A stretch of 64,000 nt of DNA from Limonium bicolor (GCA_023374045.1 CM041781.1:142902982-142966981), one strand, 5' to 3'. Shown: positions 1 through 10,325, numbered from the stretch's first letter. Made by a program: numbers and translations. Notes: generated by a model not told the origin, from the sequence alone.

Positions 1-1457
1 TCTCACACATCCCTCACTATTTACAAACAAACAAAAACAATTAAAACTCTCACTCTCACTTTTTCTACTCTCTCTCCTCCTCTCATTCTATTCTCTCACG
101 TGGAAGCAGCCCCCTCCCTCTCTCTTTTTCCTTCTTCTTCCTCCAAGCCATGCGATTTCCATGGTGAACAAGAAAGACAACACAAAACAAAACCACCACC
201 TTCTCTCCCTTGTAACTCCCTCCATACTTCTCCAAAAATTAAAAAACACCCCATTGTGTTCCTCTCTCCGAGAGCTACACTTTCATCTTTCCAAATCCAA
301 AAACAAGCATTTTCGATTTTGAGGGTATATCCCATTTGAAGTTTCAGCACCACCATTAGAGCCACCTTGGTCTCCTTGTTCTTTCGAGGTAAAGATCTCT
401 TTAAAACTCCATCTTTTTCCAGCTTAAAAAGGCAAAACGAATTTGGTGACTAAACCCTGGTTTGGTCTCTCTTGCTCCAGCCGATTTTGGCATTGTGGTG
501 GTGTGAGAAATCTTGTTCTTGAGCTAACCCAAACAACTCTTGAGCTCTTGGAAGTATAAGTTTTCTACTAACCCTAAGACCTAGATTAAAACTTGATTAT
601 GGTTAGGGTTAGTATTTAGCATTGAATGTGTATTGAAATATGTTTGTGTATGGGTTGTAGTGTTAGATTTGTTGAGTTTGCAAACCGAAGAGAGAAGAAG
701 GAAGAAAGAAAAATCTAGAAGGGAAACAAGGTGAGAACTCTCATTGTGTAGTCTTGAGTATATATGTATGTAACAGATTTTATAATAAGTTTGAATTAAT
801 AGTGAAAATGACAATGTGATAGTAGTGTAATGTGTATAGAGAAAACAAGGTTTTAAACCTTAAAGACATTTAAAAACTTGTAAAACAGATTGGGAAATGA
901 GGGTTGAGTGCAGGAATTTTTATGTTGTTTTGGTATAGTATGGTGTATGGGAGCTTGTGTTTTGATGTTTATTGTAACAGGTGAGTTAAGTGTTGAAATG
1001 TGAGTAAAACATGTGGTGAGTGTATAAAAATACAAGGGAGACTATGGCAAAATTTACCTAGGATTGAACACTTAGTGAATTTAAACTAGGTGAATGAAGA
1101 GTGTTGTAACAGATTTTGTTAAGGAAAATAGAGGGTAAGTGGAGAGAGCTAGGTAATGAATTCTAGATGCATTAGGAGTGTTAGAATGACATTAGAAGAG
1201 GGAGATGTAGAGGAGAAGTGTAAGTGTTAAAATCTGTAGCATAAGGTAACTAGAGAAGAAACTATTGAGTGTTGAGTGAAACTTGGAAATTATGTGAGTA
1301 ATGAGTGTGGAATTGTGTAAGGAGTTAGGAAATGAACTAGGGTGTATTAGGAGGTTTAATTAATGTTATAACATGTGGGAATAAGTGTAGGAACAATGGG
1401 GAAGTAATGGGTAAAAGAGAGGATTGAAAACAGAAATTAAAATGCAAATACTGGGCT

Positions 1458-1848
1458 GGACCGGACTTGCGACCGGACTTGCAAGTCCGGTCGCCCAGAT
1501 TTACAAAGACGGGGAAGCTACTGGAATCGACCGGACTTGCGACCGGACATGCAAGTCCGGTCGGGCAGAAAAATTTCCCGTCAGAAAGCTACTGGAATCG
1601 ACCGGACTTGCGACCGGACATGCAAGTCCGGTCGAGCAGAAAAATTTCCCCTCGGTATGCTACTGGAATCGACCGGACTTGCGACCGGACTTGCAAGTCC
1701 GGTCGGCAGAAAAAATTTTCCGTAAGAATGTTACTGGATCGACCGACTTGCGACCGGACATGCAAGTCCGTCGGACCAAAAATTTTCCCGAAGAAACCTA
1801 CTGGAATGGACCGGACTTGCCAAGGTCGGTCGCAAGTCCGGTCCTGAC
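1458..1848 (+). repeat. Tandem hairpin array in the 5' LTR, six units
   Basis: About 70-bp units, each starting with a palindromic core: gaccggacttgc, a 10-base spacer, then gcaagtccggtc (12-base arms). The spacer itself begins gaccggac, so alternative foldings are possible. Cores are separated by about 35 bases of related sequence (aaaatttccc...ctactggaatc). I count six cores here and five in the 3' LTR. The last core has a different spacer. Confidence 0.9.
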
Positions 1849-2886
1849 AAAAAAAAAAAAAAAAAAAAATTATTTTAATTTAATAATAATTGTATATATA
1901 TATGTATATATGTATACCCATACATATATGTATATGTACATGTATGAAAGCATGCCAAAGTTAAGTAAGGAATAAAACCTAAGTAAAGGAAAAGTAAGTA
2001 AGTAAAGAACAAATGTAAGAAGTATAAGGACATAGTAAGTATGAGTTAAGTAATGATAGTTGGATTAATCATTTAATTGTATGTATATAATAGGACTTGG
2101 TTTGTGACATCGAAGGACGTTTGGAATTACGTACGACGGTGAACGGTATGAATTCCTCATGCCCCGAATGCTATCATGGCTACTCTGATTTGTGTGTTGT
2201 GTGCTAATTGATCACCAATAAAGATAAATGCACGAATCGGAGTTAAATTTGCTACTTGTGATTATGTAGTGTTGTATGATGTTGTATACTCTCTTAATTC
2301 TTAGTTTGTATACTTCATGAAATGTATGGATGATTATGATGCTGTATGAATGTTGTAATGTACTGTGACCGATTGTAATGTGATGGACTTCTAACTTGTT
2401 CCTAACAAGCTAACCATCCTAACTTAAATTGGTAATTAAATTGGAATGAGTAGAAGTCCGATATAGTTTCGGCCACGCGTGAGGATGCGGAGTCACGAGA
2501 GGTTGGCTCCAATTCCTGACTCTTAAACTGGTCCGCGGCCCAAATCCCTTAAGTGGGTAGCATCCCGGATTAGTGAGTCAAGTAAATCCCGGATGTGGGA
2601 CGGAGTAGTCCCCAAGGCCGGAGGTCCCGACGACTTGACTTGAGTATAAGTAAGTAAGTAAGAATGAGTAAGTAAAGTAAAAAGGAAGTAAGTAATTGTA
2701 AGTAAGAAGAAGTAAGTAATGAGTAAAAGAGTAATATGCATTCCGATTAACCCGGATGCACAATTTGGCTAACCTTGTGAAGGTAAGTATTGTGAACTCT
2801 ATTGTATTGTTGCCTTGAAGTGAATGATGTATTGTAATGTATGTATGTTTGTATGTAAAGCATGTATGTATGAGTAATGAACATGT

Positions 2887-2980
2887 TTAGCGGTCGCCAA
2901 TTAGTCGGCGTACCCTTGCTAGCAATCGGTATATGCGGAGTTCATGCGCAGCGTAAGCTGACCCCCTCGGGACCATTTTT
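2887..2980 (+). promoter_or_regulatory. LTR block conserved between the two Tekay elements
   Basis: Contains cggtcgcc, agtcggcgtaccc, gcggagttcatgc and gctga in this order. The same motifs occur in reverse complement in both LTRs of the second element (14860-14950 and 27431-27520) and in the 3' LTR here (13211-13304), although much of the remaining LTR differs. Conservation suggests an RNA or DNA signal of the Tekay LTR; the role is inferred only. Confidence 0.5.
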
Positions 2981-3459
2981 ACTACACGCAGGTACTAGAG
3001 ATTGATGAAGCTGTGAAGATTAGTTTTTTTCTTGTCTTCTTTTTGGGATGTAAACATGAATTTATGATGGGTGTACTAGTAGTACATGGCTGTAACTTTT
3101 GATTAGCCGTGTACCATGTGGTACACCTTTTTGGATATTGATAGAATGGAGCATTGGTATAGATGAGCATAGGAAGACTCATTCTTTTGGTAAACTTGGA
3201 AGGTTGTAATGACTACATTTTGAATACTCGGTAATCCTTGTAGTGAATTATTGTAAATGGTAAGTTTTTTAGTAGCTCGGTATCTATTGGCCATCAGACC
3301 GTTACTGTAAGTATTAGTAGCCTTGCTAGCCGTATGGGCGGTTAGCGGCATTGTTTCACCCGCCGAAGTAAGTAAGTATATTCTTCCGCTGCGAACTCAT
3401 TGAATTAACGGACGATTAGACGGTAAGCATAGGATTAACGGTTGGGGTGTTACAAAAAG

Positions 3460-3471
3460 TGGTATCAGAGC
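3460..3471 (+). other. Primer binding site (tRNA-iMet)
   Basis: tggtatcagagc, complementary to the 3' end of plant initiator tRNA-Met, five bases after the LTR end. This marks the start of minus-strand DNA synthesis and fixes the element's orientation as plus. Confidence 0.95.
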
Positions 3472-4343
3472 GTAGTTACGCTCTGATGTCCTAAAGTACC
3501 GAGCATAGGAGATTACCGAGTTAGGATTTCAACCGTCTTAAGACGGATATCTAGAAACCTAACTAGGACTACCGTTGTTAACACGGACCCTTGACGTTCT
3601 TGGAACGATACTTGTTTAAATTCCAAGACCTTTGAGTCATTTCTTGCGGAGCCTAATGAAACTGTTAAACATTCAGATGTCAGGACGAGGCCGAGGCCGA
3701 CCTAGAGGCGAAGCCTCAGATGGAACCGGCGCGCAGACGATAGCTGAGATCGTCGCCGCCACGGTAGCACAGATGCTACCACAAGTTATACAAGCTGTAC
3801 AACAATCTCAGCAGAACCAAACTCAAACGGGACCAACCCCTCCCCCTCCACCCAGAGAAGCTAACTGGGTAAAAGCTGTAGCGGAACTCCGCCCTCCTTG
3901 CTTTAGGGGCGAGAGTGATCCGGCTAAGCTAGAAGCGTACATCTCCGAAATGGAGACCGCTTTGAGACACTCGAAGCTCCTGCTGGAGTTCGAGTCAGAG
4001 TAGCCGCCTACTACTTGAAGGATGCGGCCATGGATTGGTGGAAATTGGTGAAGCACGAGCATGTAAGCGACCCCACCTTCGATTGGGATTCCTTCGCATC
4101 TCTCCTCCGATCCAAGTACTATCCGGAGCATGTAAAAACGAAGAAAAGGCTAGAGCTAGACGCCTTAAAGATGACAGACAAGATGTCTGTGGATGAGTAC
4201 TACTACGCACTTCACCTCCATCCTCTCCTCCGTCTCCTCCCCGATCTTGGATACACCGGCCAGGTGTTGGTCGATCGCTTCTATGGCGTCTGAGCCATCG
4301 CCTTCGGTACGGTATGGGCTATACCAGATTTACCTCCCTTCAG

Positions 4344-4456
4344 GTAATATCGGTTGACCCTTAGTATCAATTCAATTCATTTCAATTCCTTGAATTCCTT
4401 GAATCTTTTCCTTATTCTTTCTTAAACATCATCCCGGCTAATACCTGAAACTTCAG
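4344..4456 (+). other. Intron-like insert in gag (113 bp, phase 0)
   Basis: Starts cag|gtaatat and ends acttcag|gag, with a ctaat branch-point-like site 17-22 bases before the end. Removing it joins two halves of the gag domain in the same frame at a codon boundary. Read through, it gives an early stop. The exon edge cttcagg is present at both borders (4338-4344 and 4451-4457), like a duplication made on insertion. An intron in an element that copies itself through RNA is unexpected. Confidence 0.65.
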
Positions 4457-4729
4457 GAGTGTTATCACGCGGCCTCCCGCGTTGAGATCACTTGCCAGTT
4501 AAGGGATGAGGAAACCGCGCTGAAGCGCAGGCTAACAACAAAAACACCAGCACCGAGGAGCAGAACCAGGGTAAAAGCTGGAAGAAGAAGAAAGGGAACT
4601 TCTTTTCTCAGAAGAAGTCCCCAAGTGAGAGCAGTGCCCATGCTGAGCAGGGCAAACCAGCTGAGATCCTTCAGCTTGGTTATTCTGCACCGGTGGCAGC
4701 TAAGCCACTGAGATCACACCCTCCTAAGG

Positions 4730-4812
4730 GTAAATTCTACTTCCAATTTGTATTCGTATAAGTATCATTTCTAGTATACCCACGCACACATGTGCTAACC
4801 CTCTAACCTCAG
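4730..4812 (+). other. Intron-like insert in gag linker (83 bp)
   Basis: Donor ctaagg|gtaaat, acceptor taacctcag|gttc, AT-rich inside. Excision rejoins the Lys/Ser-rich linker to the segment before the zinc knuckles. A nearby one-base shift must also be assumed for the knuckles to be in frame, so this call is weaker than the first insert. Confidence 0.5.
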
Positions 4813-5155
4813 GTTCTAGCTCGGGCCGCCAAAACCTTCTCCGACGGCCGCACCTATGTGTGCAGGAAGTGCAACCAGGACCATCCTGGTAAGGATTGCT
4901 ACGGGAGGGAGATCAAGTGTTACAACTGTCAGAAGTTGGGGCACACTGCTAATCGATGCCCGGAGAATGGGAAGCCCAAAGGAAATTTCCAGAACTATAA
5001 GCAGCGAGAGGGCAAGGAGGTGGCATCCGGCGATGCACCGGCCCAGCAGGCACCTCAGGGACAGGGATCCCGGGGCCCTCAGAGAGGCGCACCTCAGAGG
5101 CAGCCTGTTCTGCATGTGATTGACCGCGATGGGCCCGGTTCGAAATCCGGCCAAG

Positions 5156-5313
5156 GTAATCACCTAAACCTTTAATCCTTGAAATAGCATGCCTAGTAGC
5201 AGAGTAATTGTATGATTGAATGCATGAGTAAATGAATGAATTGAAGTGTGTACTGAGCATGAAATGAAGTAGTTGAAACTAGTACTCACCGTAGATGAAA
5301 TTTGTAACCATAG
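5156..5313 (+). other. Intron-like segment between gag and AlkB (158 bp)
   Basis: Donor caag|gtaatc right after the gag linker; acceptor accatag|gaaac. Joining is phase 1 and continues in frame for about 30 codons, without a stop, into the AlkB N-terminal region. The same donor also fits, in the same phase, an acceptor at 6195/6196 just before the protease. Splicing is inferred from sequence only. Confidence 0.5.
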
Positions 5314-6056
5314 GAAACTTTAGTATCTGTTACCCAATACCGGTAACCTTGAATCAAGAAGAGATCGACATCACCACCACGACTACACCAACAAACAGTG
5401 TCAGGTCATCCGCCCAGGTATGATCTTATTAAGGGGATACCTGACACCCGAAGCACAAATCTCAATCATTCGACGATGCAACGAGCTAGGAACGGGTCAA
5501 GGAGGATTTTACACACCCGAATTCCCCGGTGGAGGAAGCGAGATGAAGCTGAAGATGATGTGCTTGGGAAAGGACTGGAATCCTTATACCAAGCATACCA
5601 GAAGACACGACAACATGACGGAGCGACGCCACCGACAATACCACCAGAGTTTCAGACCCTCATCACTCAAGCAGTAGAACTTGCACACACAATGTGAACA
5701 TGAACCAATCCCCGCACTTGAAGCGGACCTTTGTATCGTCAACTTCTATGAAAAAGAAGGACGACTTGGGTTACACCAAGACAAGGACGAGACAGCGGAA
5801 TCTCTTGAACAAGGAGTGCCCGTAGTGTCTTGGTCCATTGGTGATGACGCCGTATTCCTGTATAGCGAGCAGAAGCGTGTGGACCCGCGCAGAGAAATGG
5901 GTATTGAGATCAGGAGATGTCCTAATCATGGGTGGAAACTCTAGGATGCTGTATCACGGGATCAACAAGATCAAGTTGAATACGGCACCGCCGGCAATAA
6001 TCAATGCCACACACATGAAACCAGGACGCCTGAACCTTACCTTTAGAAAATATTAA
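5314..6056 (+). pseudogene. AlkB-like Fe(II)/2-oxoglutarate dioxygenase (ALKBH1-type), captured by the retroelement, frameshifted
   Basis: AlkB enzymes oxidise N-alkyl groups on nucleic acid bases, using Fe(II) and 2-oxoglutarate, to demethylate DNA or RNA. Core motifs are present in order: PGMILLRGYL lead-in and GGFYTPEF (5411-5525), MMCLGKDWNP (about 5557-5586), VNFY with GRLGLHQD (5738-5782; iron-binding His 5774 and Asp 5780), SGDVLIMGG then LYHG (iron-binding His 5955), and the oxoglutarate-binding RLNLTFR (6027-6047) just before a TAA stop at 6054. The pattern is closest to plant ALKBH1-like proteins. Four frame changes (near 5400, 5590, 5690, 5885) break it, yet no core motif is lost. 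It sits between the gag zinc knuckle and the protease, where no Tekay domain normally occurs. Capture from a host gene is inferred; whether it is still expressed is unknown. Confidence 0.88.
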
Positions 6057-6195
6057 ATCCTAGTATCATGTAATCTATTAGTAACGTGTATTAGAGACAC
6101 GACATGTATGATGGTTGGTTTATCAATAAAGAGCAGTGTTGATTTAATTCCACTTGTGTCCACCATCAATACTTATCCAATTGTGAATCCAATAG

Positions 6196-6620
6196 GTTGT
6201 GGACTCGGTACCGAAGGTAACCTGAGCATCCTCACCGAAGCACAAGCCGGCAGAAGCGGCACCATATCTAACGGGAACCTTCCCAGTAAATGGCATTGAT
6301 GCCAATGTGCTATTCGACTCCGGCGCCTCTCACACCTTCGTATCACCATCCTTTGTGAAGAGGTTGAAGCTAGATGCGGATGAGATACCGAATTTCATGG
6401 TTACTCTCCCATCGAAGGAGCGAGTAAAGTGTACCAAATACTACCAATCAGCCACCATCGAAATTAAAAAGGAGGCGTTTCCCATTTCCTTCATCGAATT
6501 CAATGGATTGGGATTCGACCTAATCATTGGAATGAATTGGTTGGAGCGGCACAAGGGTAGAATCCTCTGCGCCGAGCATCGACTGCTGCTCAAGAGTCCT
6601 TCTGGGGTTACCGTATCTTA
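6196..6620 (+). pseudogene. Retropepsin-type aspartic protease (PR) domain of pol
   Basis: Catalytic motif LFDSGASHTFV (Asp codon at 6316) and the later hydrophobic LIIGMNWL, as in Ty3/gypsy proteases, which cleave the gag-pol polyprotein. Upstream, in frame after the AlkB stop, the reading frame stays open from 6057 to 6299; a one-base shift near 6285 leads into the DSG motif. Two possible splice acceptors, aatag|gttg (6195/6196) and cgaag|gtaa (6216/6217), lie 21 bases apart and both keep the frame when joined to the gag donor at 5155. No independent start codon is obvious. Confidence 0.85.
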
Positions 6621-6846
6621 CCGCCAGAGACCGAGAGAGCCTCGACCACCCTTATATCTGCTATGGCTATGTACCGGGAGCTCAGAAAGGGCCACGAAGT
6701 GTATCTGTGTCATGTACAAGACCTGGAGAGAGATCCAGAGTTCAGTGATGATGTACCGATTGTATCTGAGTATCCCGATGTATTCCCTAGGAGCTACCCG
6801 GCATGCCACCACCGAGAGCAGTTGAATTTGAATTGATCTATTGCCA
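6621..6846 (+). other. Linker between protease and reverse transcriptase
   Basis: Low-conservation segment joining PR and RT in the pol polyprotein. Remnants of the usual pre-RT region can be read, but the frames change and no domain is recognisable. Confidence 0.5.
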
Positions 6847-8090
6847 GGTACCGTCCCATTGCTAGGGCACCGTACCGCATGGCACCAGCAGAGATGACCG
6901 AACTGAAAGAACATTGAGAGATCTTCTAGACAAAGGGTTTATACGCCCGAGCGTATCACCCTGGGGAGCACCGGTCTCTTCGTGAAGAAGAAGGACGGTA
7001 GCCTCCGCCTTTGTATTGACTACCGCGAGCTGAATGCGGTCACAGTCAAAAAAATACCCCTGCCAGCGCATCGACGACCTATTTGACCAGTTGAAAGGAG
7101 CATCGGTCTTTTCCAAGATTGACCTCCGTTCTGGGTATCATCAGATTGCAATCAAAGAGCAAGACATCGAGAAAACGGCATTCCGTACCAGATATGGCCA
7201 CTACGAATTCACAGTGATGCCATTCGGTTTGTCAAACGCACCGGCAAAATTCATGGACCTCATGAATCGTTTATTCAGTGAGCAGTTGGACACTTTCGTT
7301 TGTGGTCTTCATCGACGACATCCTTGTATATTCTAAGTCACCAGAGGAACATGAAATTCACACTTGAGGAAAGTGCTTGAGAGAACTGCGCGAGAACCAG
7401 CTTATGCGAAGTTCTCCAAATGCAGTTCCGGCGAGTTTGGCTAGATCAGGTATCATTCCTTGGTCATGTCATCTCGAGCGCAGGTATCTCAGTTGACCCT
7501 TCTAAGATAGAAGCTGTACGATCATGGCCTAGACCTAAGACTGTTACCGACATTAGGAGCTTCTTGGTCTAGCCGGTTACTACCGGAGATTCGTAAAGGA
7601 CTTCAAAAGTCGCTAAGCCCATGACTACATTGATGAAAAAGGATGCACGTTTGTATGGACGGACGAGTGCGAAGTATCATTTCAGAGCCTAAGGACTCAT
7701 TGACCTCAGCGCCCATCCTTACTCTTCCAGAGGGCACAGAGGGATTTGAGGTATACTGTGATGCATCAGGCAAGGAATGGGATGCGTACTCATGCAGCAT
7801 GGCAAGGTTGTTGCTTATGCCTCCCGCCAGCTGAAGAAACATGAGGAGAATTACCCGACTCACGACTTAGAGTTAGGAGCCATTGTCTTCGCCTTGAAGA
7901 TATGGCGACACTATCTCTATGGGGTAAGCACATACCATCTACTCCGATCATAAGAGCTTACAGTATGTATTCACTCAGAAAGAACTCAACTTGAGACAGA
8001 GAAGATGGATGGAATTTCTCTCAGACTATGACATCAATCTGCAGTATAAGGAAGGGAAGGCTAACGTTGTAGCCGACGCCCTGAGCCGTC
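6847..8090 (+). pseudogene. pol: Reverse transcriptase and RNase H domains of pol (frameshifted)
   Basis: Copies element RNA into DNA and degrades the RNA strand. RT motifs in order: ARAPYRM (about 6865), WGAP and [16 protein letters not shown] (about 6962-7035), [11 protein letters not shown] (about 7110), MPFGLSNAP (about 7218) and the catalytic FIDDILVYS (7308-7334). FLGHVIS and the connection region follow. RNase H shows YCDASG (7753), [12 protein letters not shown] (about 7798-7833) and THDLELGA (about 7858). [10 protein letters not shown] (8062-8091) marks the tether to integrase. Several one-base frameshifts and a stop near 7950 make this copy non-functional as written. The motif wording is typical of Tekay chromoviruses. 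Confidence 0.92.
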
Positions 8091-9571
8091 GAGCACACTC
8101 GCTCCATTCGCTACTCGCTTCTTCTAGCTTGGTTGACGAGGTGCGAGATGCTCAGTTGAGCGACCCTTACCTAACCGAAATCAGACAAAAGATCGAAAAT
8201 GGTACATTTGAAAAGAAAAAGTATGACTTCAAACTACACGAAGATGGTTTGATTCGGTTGAATGGCAGGCTATGCGTCCCCGAAGCAATGCAGAGCTAAG
8301 GGATCGCATCCTGCGAGAGTCACATAGTTCTACATTATCAGTCCATCCGGGAGCCTCCAAGATGTACAAAGACATGAAGAGGTACTTCTGGTGGTCTGGA
8401 ATGAAGTCAGATGTGACAGAATTTGTGCTAAGATGCTTAACATGTCAGAAGGTGAAATTTGAACATCGTAGACCGGGCGGAATGGTACAATCAATGCCAA
8501 TTCCGGAGTGGAAATTTCATGATATCTCCATGGATTTTGTTGTAGGACTCCCACCTGCTAGGGGAGGACTCAACATGATCTGGGTCGTAGTTGATCGCCT
8601 TACCAAGGTTGCCGATTCATACCGATGAAGGACACCTGGAAGGTAGTGAAGCTAGCTGAGCTTTTTGATAAGGAGATTATCAGACATCACGGAGTCCCTA
8701 AGACCATAGTATCTGACCGCGACACCAGATTTCTTTCGAGATACTGGAGAGCTACAAGGGAAGCGTGGGTACAGAATTGAAGTTGAGTACCGCCTTCCAT
8801 CCTCAGACCGACGGTCAGACAGAAAGGACCATCCAGACACTGGAGGACATGCTTCGGGCATGTGCCTTGGACTTTCAGGGGAGTTGGTTAGATAAGCTTC
8901 ATCTTATCGAGTTCTCGTATAATAATAGTTATCACGCCTCGATTAAGATGTCGCCTTTCCAAGCTCTATACGGTAGACCTTGCCGTACACCCTTGTGTTG
9001 GGATGAGTCAAGTGAAGCGGTCATAATAGGACCGGAATACCTTGAGCAAGTGCAAGCCGAAGTACAACAGATTAGAGCCAACATGAAGGCAGCCCAAGAT
9101 AGACAGAAATCCTATGCGGATGTGAGACGACGCGACCTTGAGTTCGCCGTGGGCGACCAAGTGTTCTTGCGCGTTTCACCTATGAAGGGTGTCTTCCGTT
9201 TTGGTCAGAAGGGCAAGCTAAGCCCGAAGTTTGTAGGGCCGTACACTATCACCGAAAGAGTTGGTTCAGTAGCCTACAGGTTGGCATTACCTGAGGACTT
9301 GGGGCGTGTCCATGATGTATTTCATGTGTCACAACTCAAGAAGTATATGGCTGATCCTTCTCATGTCTTAGAGCCCGAGAGACTTTCCATTGAGCCGAAC
9401 ATGAGATATGTGGAAACCCCAGTGAGAATCTTGGATAGGAAGACCAGAGACACTCGCCATAAGTCGATACGAATGGTGAAGGTCCTATGGTCTAACCATG
9501 ATGTCGAAGAAGCGACATGGGAGTTGGAAGATGCCATGAAGGCTAAGTATCCACAGTTATTCGTAGACTAG
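8091..9571 (+). pseudogene. pol: Integrase with C-terminal chromodomain (pol 3' part)
   Basis: Inserts the DNA copy into the genome. The HHCC zinc finger lies at about 8318-8450 (HSSTLSVH then CLTC). The DDE core has its first Asp in SMDFVVGLP (about 8530), its second in VSDRDTRF (about 8711) and its Glu in TDGQTERT (about 8808-8830). The last 268 codons (8765-9571) are open and end with the GPY-like region and a chromodomain (about 9406-9568: [22 protein letters not shown]). Chromodomains of this class target insertion toward particular chromatin. Frameshifts occur before 8272 and between 8628 and 8765. Stop TAG at 9569. Confidence 0.93.
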
Positions 9572-9991
9572 TAGTCTAGTATGTAATATACGGGTACGGG
9601 TCGTACCCCTTTTAAGGGGGTAGAGCCCTTTTGCTTTTGCATTGCTTCGGGGTAAGCATTGCATTTTGTATGGCACATGTAGTGCAATGAATTTAGTATG
9701 GGTGTATGTACGTGTAATGTGTAATGAATGAGTATGTGTAATGTATGATGTATGGATGTAATGTGTATTGTGAATGGTAATGAGGTATGTATTGTGTATT
9801 GTGGTATGGTATGAATGAGAATGATGGATTGTGTATATGAACTGTGTATGATGCTTGAGCTGTGTATGCTTGGAATGTGGAATGAAGTAAACACCTCATA
9901 GGTGTAGTAAGACACATTAGGACAATGGTTTGCCTAATGAGTAGAGTAATGAAACTATTAACCTTGAGCAACTTTGAGGGCAAAGTTTCTT
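9572..9991 (+). other. 3' untranslated region of the chromovirus
   Basis: No coding signal. Contains a short inverted repeat (accccttttaagggggt, near 9606) that is also found in the second element (19692-19713, reverse), and a stretch rich in tgtatg/taatg. Ends with ctttgagggcaaagttt, also shared with the second element. Confidence 0.7.
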
Positions 9992-10003
9992 AAGGGGGGT
10001 AGA
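9992..10003 (+). other. Polypurine tract
   Basis: aaggggggtaga immediately before the 3' LTR; primes plus-strand DNA synthesis. The same tract in reverse complement borders the second element's LTR at 18346-18360. Confidence 0.9.
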
Positions 10004-10314
10004 TTGAAAACCCCGTATTTAAAAATAGTGATTAATTAGGCTAAAGTAATTTAGAAGCTTAATTAAGTATAAATAATTATTAGGGAACAAATCCCGAAGA
10101 AAACGGATCCTTAAAATGGATTAAAAACATTACCGAACCTTAAAGCGCGTTTTCGAGGTAACCGGGAAACGTGTCTTTAGGCGGGTCAAATAGACTCGTA
10201 ACAGTTTTAGGCAACTAAATATTCATTAATAAATATTAGTGAGGCTGTAGGACCAATAAAATCAAGAAACGAGAAATTAGAAAAAACTGTCAAAAACGGG
10301 AAATTGTGGGGTAG

Positions 10315-10325
10315 AAATATAAATA
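10315..10325 (+). promoter_or_regulatory. TATA-like element in LTR
   Basis: aatataaataa about 310 bases into the LTR, followed after about 65 bases by a long CT-rich tract as seen near plant transcription starts. A candidate start for element RNA; the matching part of the 5' LTR lies outside the window. Confidence 0.35.

Larger units (their letters stand above)
1..3454 (+). repeat. 5' LTR of the AlkB-bearing chromovirus (partial)
   Basis: Direct repeat of 10392-13785. It ends ...gttggggtgttaca just before the PBS, the same end as the 3' LTR. It contains CT-rich leader-like sequence (1-240), a tandem hairpin array (1458-1848), an A-run followed by TA repeats (about 1849-1940), (taag)n microsatellite sequence (about 2640-2720), and a block conserved with the second Tekay element (2887-2980). 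Short ORFs inside it have no family features and are probably chance. Similarity to the 3' LTR is uneven: near-identical over about 1030-2990, clearly lower before about 1000 and after about 2990. Confidence 0.93.
3677..5155 (+). pseudogene. gag: gag polyprotein with zinc knuckles (frameshifted, with two intron-like inserts)
   Basis: Capsid/nucleocapsid protein of the retroelement. The likely start is the ATG at 3677, followed by an RG-rich N-terminus (SGRGRGRPRG); the in-frame ATG at 3632 is less likely. The retrotransposon gag domain (about 3870-4340) includes FRGESDP, AAMDWW and LVDRFYG. A Lys/Ser-rich linker follows, then two Cys-rich zinc knuckles (4855-4960, CxxCxxxHxxxxC type; the second is CYNCQKLGHTANRC). 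Frameshifts are visible near 3990, 4275 and 4520. Two GT-AG inserts (4344-4456, 4730-4812) interrupt the domain, and translation is coherent only if they are removed. The 3' end is a splice-donor-like caag|gtaat at 5155/5156. The protein would assemble virus-like particles that package the element's RNA. Confidence 0.85.

Noticed and set aside
1458..1848. CRISPR-like array of palindromic repeats with regular spacers
   Set aside because: The spacers are similar to each other, the array is inside a plant LTR, and it occurs again in the 3' LTR. It is a tandem repeat of the element.
1424..1975. 183-codon ORF in the LTR
   Set aside because: Its peptide simply repeats with the hairpin units and is not kept in the other LTR at the same length.
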